A stretch of 11,296 nucleotides of DNA from an uncultured bacterium (GTDB taxonomy: Bacteria > Verrucomicrobiota > Kiritimatiellia > CAIKKV01): NCBI GenBank assembly GCA_903828035.1, contig CAIKKV010000499.1, forward strand, positions 1 to 11,296, in the 5' to 3' direction. Each line of letters starts with the position of its first letter. Positions within the stretch are counted from its first letter, which is position 1. The notes beneath the pieces were generated by a model. That model was not told where the DNA came from, did no database searches, and worked only from the letters and a program-made list of their open reading frames with translations. Below are positions 6,102 through 11,296 of the stretch, in pieces. The position numbers and the translations under genes are program-made.

Positions 6102-7700
6102 ATGGCCTGCTTGGAAATGAGGAAGGATTCGAAGTGGTGGTACGGCCGGTGGCGTGCCAGAAACAAGCTGCACGTGGTCAACCTCGATATCGAGATCGAA
6201 GGCAAGCGATCCAGCTCCGTCAGTCAGAACGGTGATCGCCGGTTTGAGGCGTCCCGCGCAAAAGCCCAGGCCAAGCTCAACGAACTGGTAGAGCATTCTA
6301 AGAGCCGGCGAGCAGAAGAACTGGTCCAGACGCTGCACGTGATTCGAACAGGAACCCGTGTCAGCACCATCGCAATCGACCAGATGTATGAGCGGTGGAG
6401 CAAGATCTCTAGACGTCGAGGGCAGCTGAGTGACGCCTATCGGAAGATGTCCGAAACCTTCTTCGCCCGTTTTCAAAAGTATCTGGCGGAACATTATCCG
6501 GACGTGCAGGAAATGGGACAGGTGACTCACGCGATGGCGGTGGCGTTCATGGCTGCCGAGGAGAGCCGAGGGTTAGCGGGCCGTACACGCAACGCAACGC
6601 TCAGCCTGCTCAAGGGCGCCTTCCAGCACCTGCGCCGGGAAGGCGGATTCATAGACAACCCGTTCGACGAGATCGTGACTCAGGACGAGGAGACGATCCA
6701 TCGAAAGCCTTTTTCGGCGGAGGAGCTCCTTGCGATCGTGGAAGCCGCCCAGCCGGACGACGTCTGCCGGAACCTCATCATCACGGGGCTGTGCACGGCG
6801 ATGAGGAGAGGTGATGTGTGTCAGTTAAAGTGGGCGGACGTGGATTTGGCGAAGCGGATGCTCAGCGTGAAGACGGCCAAGACTGGGGAACGAGTCTGGA
6901 TACCGATCTTCCCTTTGCTCTACGACGAACTGGCCAAGCTGCCCCACAACGGGGATTATTGCTTCCCGGAAGCCTCCCGCTTATACCAGGGAAAGCCGGA
7001 TGCCATTAACCGGCGGCTGAACACGGTGTTTCGGGCAGCGGGTTTTGTCGAACTGGATAATGACGGGAAGGTTCAATCCAAAGGACCGAACATTGTTACG
7101 CCCGAGGCCTTGGCGAAGGCACGCACGACCATTGAACAGGTAGATTCCGCGAAGTTCACCCGTTCGGTACGGGAAAACCTGCTGCGCGTGTTTGACCTCT
7201 ATGCGTCGGGTTTGACGATCAAAGAAATCATCCCGAAACTGGGCATGAGCAAGGGGTCGGTTTCGACCTACCTGTCGCGCATCGAGCAGATCGTGGGATT
7301 TTCGATCGTGCGGACGGCCAAGGTGACGGTGCCGCAACCAGCGGGCGTGCGGGGGTATCTGCACGAGAAGCGGGCGGGCAGTACGCGCCGGGTCAACATC
7401 CACGGATTCCACGCGTTGCGATCGACCTTTGTCACCCTGGCGCTGACCGCCGGCGTGCCGGTGGAACTCGTGAAGGCCGTCACGGGCCATACGTTGACGG
7501 AAACCGTGATCGCGCATTATTTCCATCCGAATCAGGAGCAGATGCGCACCGCATTACAGGCCGCTATGCCAAGGTTGCTCATGAATGGGGCACCGAGCCG
7601 GGACGACCAGATCCGGGAGATCCTCAAGAACTCGACCGGAAAGAGCTGGAAACAGGACATCGCCAAGGTGCTGTCGATGCTCGATAAAACGGCGAACTGA
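6102..7700 (+). CDS. Tyrosine recombinase (site-specific integrase) with an inserted HTH
   Basis: This 532-residue integrase would insert and excise the element at tRNA-Val. An excellent ribosome site AAGGAG (6089-6094) sits 7 nt before the ATG. Residues 1-75 resemble an arm-binding region and 90-195 a SAM-like core-binding domain. The catalytic domain starts near 203: R235 in CTAMRRGDVCQLKW, K260 in the beta hairpin SVKTAKTGE, then H437 and R440 in GFHALRSTF, H463 in TGHT and nucleophile Y473 in AHYFHP. All expected catalytic residues are therefore present. Typical integrases have far fewer residues between the lysine and the H-x2-R motif; here there are 177. The extra segment (about 318-428) contains a helix-turn-helix at 352-396 that aligns by eye with LuxR-type HTH domains (LTIKEIIPKLGMSKGSVSTY). 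A C-terminal tail of about 45 residues follows the active-site region. The gene reads away from the tRNA and into the element. Confidence 0.93.
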   Translation: MACLEMRKDSKWWYGRWRARNKLHVVNLDIEIEGKRSSSVSQNGDRRFEASRAKAQAKLNELVEHSKSRRAEELVQTLHVIRTGTRVSTIAIDQMYERWSKISRRRGQLSDAYRKMSETFFARFQKYLAEHYPDVQEMGQVTHAMAVAFMAAEESRGLAGRTRNATLSLLKGAFQHLRREGGFIDNPFDEIVTQDEETIHRKPFSAEELLAIVEAAQPDDVCRNLIITGLCTAMRRGDVCQLKWADVDLAKRMLSVKTAKTGERVWIPIFPLLYDELAKLPHNGDYCFPEASRLYQGKPDAINRRLNTVFRAAGFVELDNDGKVQSKGPNIVTPEALAKARTTIEQVDSAKFTRSVRENLLRVFDLYASGLTIKEIIPKLGMSKGSVSTYLSRIEQIVGFSIVRTAKVTVPQPAGVRGYLHEKRAGSTRRVNIHGFHALRSTFVTLALTAGVPVELVKAVTGHTLTETVIAHYFHPNQEQMRTALQAAMPRLLMNGAPSRDDQIREILKNSTGKSWKQDIAKVLSMLDKTAN

Positions 7701-7742
7701 AAACGTTTGATCGGAAGCGCAGGCAGGCGTACGCTACAGCCA

Positions 7743-8558
7743 ATGATGAAGCAGCAACGCAATAAGTCGAGTACCAGGAAGCCGAAGAGCACCGCAACGC
7801 ATCACACCTCATCCGATACCCTTACCCTTAATTTGCTTGGGCACGCGTACGCTATCCAGAACGAGTCAGCTGAACTAACCCCCGGTAGGAATCCCAATTT
7901 TGGCGCAACAACCTGGACCTATCAGGTAACCGGGCTACACGGCAAAACAGGCCGAGTGATTGCCCTGTTCGTGAATCTGTTGGATTTTGAGGTTGCGAGC
8001 GATGTGTTCCCGGTAACATGTACTGGCGACCCAGAAAGTGATGTCGCGAAGTTCTTAAGCGCCACCACCCCCGGGCGACTTCAGGTGAACCGGGCAATGG
8101 TCACGTTTTCCGATGGATCCCAATTACAGCATCAGGGACCACTTGAGATAAGCAGTCGGCTGCCTACGGTAGCTGAGCGTACGCGGTTCGACGTTGCCGT
8201 GCCCCAACTCGTCACACGGACAAACGACACGACTCCCAACGGTCACAAGATCGAAGCACTTGCTGACGCCGCAAGAATAACAAGAACGGGCTGTACGGCC
8301 GTCTTGAAGGCTATGGCCGAACTGGGGGCCATGTCTGCCGGTACGGCCAAGACGGAAAAAGAAATCCTGAAGAAGGCTGGGGCAACTGCGAAAAGCATCA
8401 ATGGGCTCTTCGCCACGCACTCAGGAAAGGAAGAACGGTACGCCGACTTCCGAAAGAAGCACGTCAAGAATACCGGTCAACGACGCGGAATGTACTATTT
8501 CGACCTGAGCCCTCTGCCAGGAAAAGCACCCAACTCCACTCAAGCTGGCGGCATATAA
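7743..8558 (+). CDS. Unrecognised protein with a possible C-terminal winged-helix domain
   Basis: I do not recognise this 271-residue protein. Residues 1-25 are basic, rich in Ser, Thr and Lys, and probably disordered. Residues 26-140 look beta-rich, with strands such as TLTLNLLG, TTWTYQVTGL, RVIALFVNLLDFEV and RAMVTFSDGSQL. Residues 165-255 look like helices with a helix-turn-helix character (HKIEALADAARITRTGCTAV, KEILKKAGATAKSINGLF), ending in a strand RGMYYFDL as in a winged helix. No catalytic motif, signal peptide or membrane segment is visible. The ATG at 7743 is chosen over an upstream TTG at 7707; a second ATG follows at 7746, and neither has a good ribosome site. It begins 42 bp after the integrase stop, with base composition less GC-rich than the host genes, and three copies of GCGTACGC lie in or just before it. 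A DNA-binding regulator or cargo of the element is a guess. Confidence 0.65.
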   Translation: MMKQQRNKSSTRKPKSTATHHTSSDTLTLNLLGHAYAIQNESAELTPGRNPNFGATTWTYQVTGLHGKTGRVIALFVNLLDFEVASDVFPVTCTGDPESDVAKFLSATTPGRLQVNRAMVTFSDGSQLQHQGPLEISSRLPTVAERTRFDVAVPQLVTRTNDTTPNGHKIEALADAARITRTGCTAVLKAMAELGAMSAGTAKTEKEILKKAGATAKSINGLFATHSGKEERYADFRKKHVKNTGQRRGMYYFDLSPLPGKAPNSTQAGGI

Positions 8559-8840
8559 ATAGACGTGAAGCGTCGGGTTCGAGGGCGAAGATGGGCCGCG
8601 GCATCAGCAAGTCGCGCCCTGACATCTGCAGTTGGCTTTGATTCAGAAGCCGGTGTTTACCAAACGTGTCCGTCTTTTTATGTCGCGACATGTCTTTTTA
8701 GCCCCTCATAAAATGCCGTTTTGCTGGCATTTATCGAGTCTTGGCGTCGCGATAGGTCTTGTCGATATTCCAAGCACCCGCATCTCGATATAATTAATGG
8801 CATGGCGATACGATTGCGTTAACTGCGAGGAGGATAGTCC
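8559..8840. promoter_or_regulatory. Palindrome- and repeat-rich spacer (possible operator or replication origin)
   Basis: There is no convincing gene in these 282 bp. It holds a perfect 12-bp palindrome ATGTCGCGACAT (8680-8691) flanked by direct repeats GTCTTTTTA (8672-8680 and 8692-8700), a hairpin AAATGCC/GGCATTT (8711-8717 and 8726-8732), and a degenerate second copy GTCGCGA-TAGGTCTT (8746-8760) of the motif GTCGCGA-CATGTCTT (8682-8696). CGATA occurs four times (8750, 8763, 8786, 8806). A perfect -10 TATAAT is at 8789-8794, without a good -35 at normal distance. Position just before the excisionase-like gene and primase-helicase suits either a regulated promoter or an origin. Confidence 0.5.
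8789..8794 (+). promoter_or_regulatory. Consensus -10 box upstream of the excisionase-like gene
   Basis: TATAAT matches the sigma-70 -10 consensus exactly and lies 46 bp before the ATG at 8841. The nearest -35-like string at usable spacing is TTCCAA (8768-8773, 15 bp), which is poor, so the promoter may need an activator or be controlled by the palindromes upstream. Confidence 0.4.
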
Positions 8841-9125
8841 ATGAATTCGGAACAAAACGAAAATACGATCGCAAAGATGTTGCAGGCGATGAACTACGAG
8901 GAGGCCCAGATTGAGGCCGCGCTGACCGCCCTGCGAGGCGAATCGGCGGCGAGTCGGGTGGCCGACGAACCCCTGATGTCGCCCAAGCAGCTATGCCGCC
9001 GGTTGGAAATCAGCATCACGAGCTTGTGGCGCATGCAACCGCCATACATCAGGGTTGGAGCCAGAAAACGGTTCGTCTGGAGTGAGGTCGAGGAGTTCCT
9101 ACGGCAGGGTCGGGTGGCGGCGTGA
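8841..9125 (+). CDS. Excisionase / MerR-like helix-turn-helix protein
   Basis: This 94-residue protein has a strong ribosome site GAGGAGG (8827-8833) 7 nt before the ATG. Residues 45-91 match the small HTH_17/excisionase pattern: LMSPKQLCRRLEISITSLWRM forms the helix-turn-helix, then YIRVGARKRFVWSEVEEFLRQG gives the RVG-x-R-x-hairpin and closing helix. These proteins bind DNA next to attachment sites and steer integrase towards excision, or act as small regulators (AlpA type). The recognition helix leads into a shortened wing. Residues 8-34 form an extra predicted helical region (IAKMLQAMNYEEAQIEAALTAL) not usual in excisionases. Its TGA overlaps the GTG start of the primase-helicase by 4 bp, so the two are probably translated together, suggesting that it also serves regulation of replication. 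Whether it is a true excisionase is inference from fold and position. Confidence 0.82.
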   Translation: MNSEQNENTIAKMLQAMNYEEAQIEAALTALRGESAASRVADEPLMSPKQLCRRLEISITSLWRMQPPYIRVGARKRFVWSEVEEFLRQGRVAA

Positions 9126-11296
9126 GTGCGGCCTCTCTTACCTTTTCCAGGTTCAGTGGCGCAAAAGGGATAGTGCCTGAGGGGCAGATCACCATCTTCG
9201 ACATGGTGGAACTGATCCGCTCCGACACCCTGCGCGCCCAGATTGAGGCGATCCGCGCGGCAAAGGCAGCGGGCGACAACGACTTGGCGGCAAGGCTCAA
9301 GCAGTATCTGCCCGCCGTGACCATCAGCGGACTCTTTGGCGAGCGAAAGACGGGGGGCCTTCAAGCGCATTCGGGCCTTATGGTTCTTGATTTTGATGAT
9401 GTCGGTCCGGAGAAGCTGGCGGCACTTATGCCTCAACTGGTAGGCGACCCGCACGTGCAGGCCGCGTTCATATCCCCCGGTGGTGCAGGGCTCAAGGTGG
9501 TTGTCCGGGTGCCCGCTGAACCTGCCATCCACCGCGCCTCATTCGCGGCGGCGGCAGCGTACTTCAAACAGGCTCACGGGGTTGACGCCGATGAATCCGG
9601 GAAGGACGTGTCCCGGTTGTGCTTTTTGAGCCATGACCCGGATGCATGCCTGCGCGACTGTGACGCCGTGGTGTTCGTGCCCGTCGCCGAGGCGCAGAAG
9701 CCCCCCCGCACCGTCGCGCTCACCTCGCCCAACTTGCCGGAAATCCGGTCCGCGCTGGACGCCCTGGATCCCGATATCGATTATGGACAGTGGATCCGAA
9801 TCGGCATGGCCGTTCACTCGGCGTTACCGGGTCAGGAGGGGCTCCAGATGTGGGATGAGTGGTCCTCCCGGGCAGCCAAGTACCAGGCGGGTGATTGCTC
9901 GTCCCGTTGGAGCGGCTTCCGTTCCGGGGAGATCACGATCGCCAGCCTGTTCGGCTTGGCCCGTGATGCGGGGTGGCGCCGGACGTTGATGATGGGGCCG
10001 CCGGCGGTTCCCCCGCACGGGATTCCAGCTCCTGCCGGACTTGCAGAAACGAAGTTGCCCGCAGTCATCCTGCCCTCCGGCGGCAGCACGATCACGGCTT
10101 GCGCCGAGGTGTTGGGCCAGCAGTTGGGATTCCAGCAGCTAGTGTTCAACCGCGGCGGCACCTTGGCCCGGGTGTCCCGCAGTGAGGACGGTACGCCGAG
10201 GTTGGAAACCGTAATCCCCGCGACGCTGGCATCCACGTTCGAAAAGGTGGCGCTGCTTGCGCGGATTGGGAAGGATGGACCCGAGCCGGCCATCTGTACG
10301 GAGCAGACGGCTCGCCTGATCTCGAACTCCGATGCGTTTCGCGAGGCCCTGCCTCGGATCACGGTCATCTCGCCGTGCTCCGTGCTCGTTGAGCGCGATG
10401 GGCACCTGATTGAGGTGAATGGCCATGATCCAGAGTCCGGCATCTATGCGGGGGGCATGCCGGCGAAGCCCATGGAGATGGACGAGGCGCGGCGCCTGCT
10501 CGCCGGTGTCATCGAGGGGTTCAGGTTCGCGACTCCCGGCGATAGGGCTCGGGGGCTGGCTTCGTTGATCACTCCGGCACTGACCTTCGGGGGGCTTCTC
10601 GGGGGTCGACCGCCGATTGACCTGGGCGAAGCCAACGATTCCCAGACCGGAAAGGGGTATCGAAACAAGCTCGTGGCCGCCATTTACGGCCAGAGCGTGA
10701 GGACGGTCACCCAGAAGTCAGGGGGCGTGGGAAGCCTCGAGGAGAGCTTCAACTCGGCGCTGATCGGGGGAGCGAACTTCATTGCGCTCGACAATATCCG
10801 TGGGCGGCTGGACTCTCCGGCCATCGAGTCCTTCCTGACGGAGGACCATTACAGCGCCCGCATGCCGTATCGGGAGTCCGTTGATATTGATCCCCGGCGG
10901 GTTATGGTGATGTTCACCTCGAACAAGGCGGACGTGACGCAGGACCTTGCCAACCGCTCCAGCTGCGTCAGGATTCTCAAGCATGCCGATGGACATGTGT
11001 TTCAGGCCTATCCCGAGGGCGACATCCTCGACCACGTCCGGGCCAACCAGCCCCGATTCCTTGGTGCCGTGTTCGCCATCGTGCGGGCATGGCACGGGGC
11101 CGGGAAGCCCCGGTCCCAGGAGACCCGCCATGACTTCCGGAGGTGGGCACAGGTGATGGATTGGATTGTCCAGAACCTGTTGGGCGCAGGGCCCCTCATG
11201 GAAGGGCACCGGGAAACCCAGCAGCGCATGACCAATCCCGCGCTATCCTGGTTGCGGATTGTGGCGCAGGCCGTGATCCGCGCCAGGAAGGATGCC
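9122..11296 (+). CDS. Primase-helicase with BT4734-like N-terminus and PriCT-2 domain, partial
   Basis: The 725 codons here stay open to the right edge, so the C-terminus is missing. The GTG at 9122 overlaps the preceding TGA by 4 bp, and family-like sequence starts at once. Residues 1-190 resemble the BT4734-like/VirE N-terminal domain, a relative of archaeo-eukaryotic primases: LDFDD (D90, D92), SPGGAGLKVVV (118-128) and DVSRLCFLSHDP (162-173) match the three primase motifs. Residues 206-285 match the PriCT-2 domain (IRSALDALDPDIDYGQWIRIGMA and the later W-GF-SG block). Residues 480-640 look like an ATPase: Walker A-like NDSQTGKG (505-512, K511), Walker B FIALDN (553-558), sensor TSN (599-601) and a likely arginine finger at R612 or R617. 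The role would be replication priming and unwinding for a mobile element. Overall domain assignment is good; the ATPase subgroup (SF3-like or other) is uncertain. Confidence 0.85.
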   Translation, partial: MSAASLTFSRFSGAKGIVPEGQITIFDMVELIRSDTLRAQIEAIRAAKAAGDNDLAARLKQYLPAVTISGLFGERKTGGLQAHSGLMVLDFDDVGPEKLAALMPQLVGDPHVQAAFISPGGAGLKVVVRVPAEPAIHRASFAAAAAYFKQAHGVDADESGKDVSRLCFLSHDPDACLRDCDAVVFVPVAEAQKPPRTVALTSPNLPEIRSALDALDPDIDYGQWIRIGMAVHSALPGQEGLQMWDEWSSRAAKYQAGDCSSRWSGFRSGEITIASLFGLARDAGWRRTLMMGPPAVPPHGIPAPAGLAETKLPAVILPSGGSTITACAEVLGQQLGFQQLVFNRGGTLARVSRSEDGTPRLETVIPATLASTFEKVALLARIGKDGPEPAICTEQTARLISNSDAFREALPRITVISPCSVLVERDGHLIEVNGHDPESGIYAGGMPAKPMEMDEARRLLAGVIEGFRFATPGDRARGLASLITPALTFGGLLGGRPPIDLGEANDSQTGKGYRNKLVAAIYGQSVRTVTQKSGGVGSLEESFNSALIGGANFIALDNIRGRLDSPAIESFLTEDHYSARMPYRESVDIDPRRVMVMFTSNKADVTQDLANRSSCVRILKHADGHVFQAYPEGDILDHVRANQPRFLGAVFAIVRAWHGAGKPRSQETRHDFRRWAQVMDWIVQNLLGAGPLMEGHRETQQRMTNPALSWLRIVAQAVIRARKDA

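Noticed and set aside
5949..6530. Minus-strand 193-codon frame
   Set aside because: It is antisense to the integrase, its start lies inside the integrase gene, and no recognisable motif is present.
8464..8691. Minus-strand 75-codon frame starting in the palindrome
   Set aside because: No ribosome site; it overlaps the end of the unknown gene and the palindrome, and the translation shows no protein-like pattern.
1..11296. CRISPR array, insertion sequence or rRNA
   Set aside because: No regularly spaced repeats, transposase-like frames or rRNA sequence were seen on either strand.

Overview
The window reads as a GC-rich bacterial chromosome of the PVC type (Kiritimatiellota, Verrucomicrobiota or Planctomycetota). 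This is inferred from a type I sulfatase next to a NagA-like amidohydrolase and an FAD-dependent oxidoreductase of the kind common in those phyla, and from a small secreted Ig-like protein. No phylogenetic marker other than a tRNA is present, so the assignment is tentative.

Region 1 (1-3922) is a three-gene operon on the minus strand, in the order sulfatase, NagA-like deacetylase, FAD oxidoreductase. The oxidoreductase runs off the left edge. A plausible promoter (TTAACA-18-TATACT) lies just upstream of the sulfatase. The set suggests breakdown of a sulfated, possibly N-acetylated sugar. Region 2 (3904-5390) holds a small secreted protein on the plus strand, facing a DmeF-type Co/Ni exporter on the minus strand. 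Region 3 (5391-5862) has no convincing gene. It contains a 154-bp imperfect inverted repeat upstream of dmeF and a candidate promoter for the following tRNA.

Region 4 (5863 to the right edge) is a tRNA-Val(TAC) followed by what looks like one end of an integrated mobile element or genomic island. It carries a tyrosine recombinase reading away from the tRNA, an unrecognised 271-residue protein, an intergenic region rich in palindromes and repeats, a small excisionase-like HTH protein, and a large primase-helicase that overlaps the HTH gene by 4 bp and runs off the right edge. The tRNA 3' end is the probable attachment site; the other boundary lies outside the window. By eye, the integrase, the unknown gene and the 8559-8840 spacer are less GC-rich than the left half, which fits acquired DNA.

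The most unusual points are a LuxR-type helix-turn-helix apparently inserted inside the catalytic domain of the recombinase, the unrecognised two-part protein beside it, the possible origin or operator region before the excisionase-like gene, and the long hairpin upstream of dmeF.
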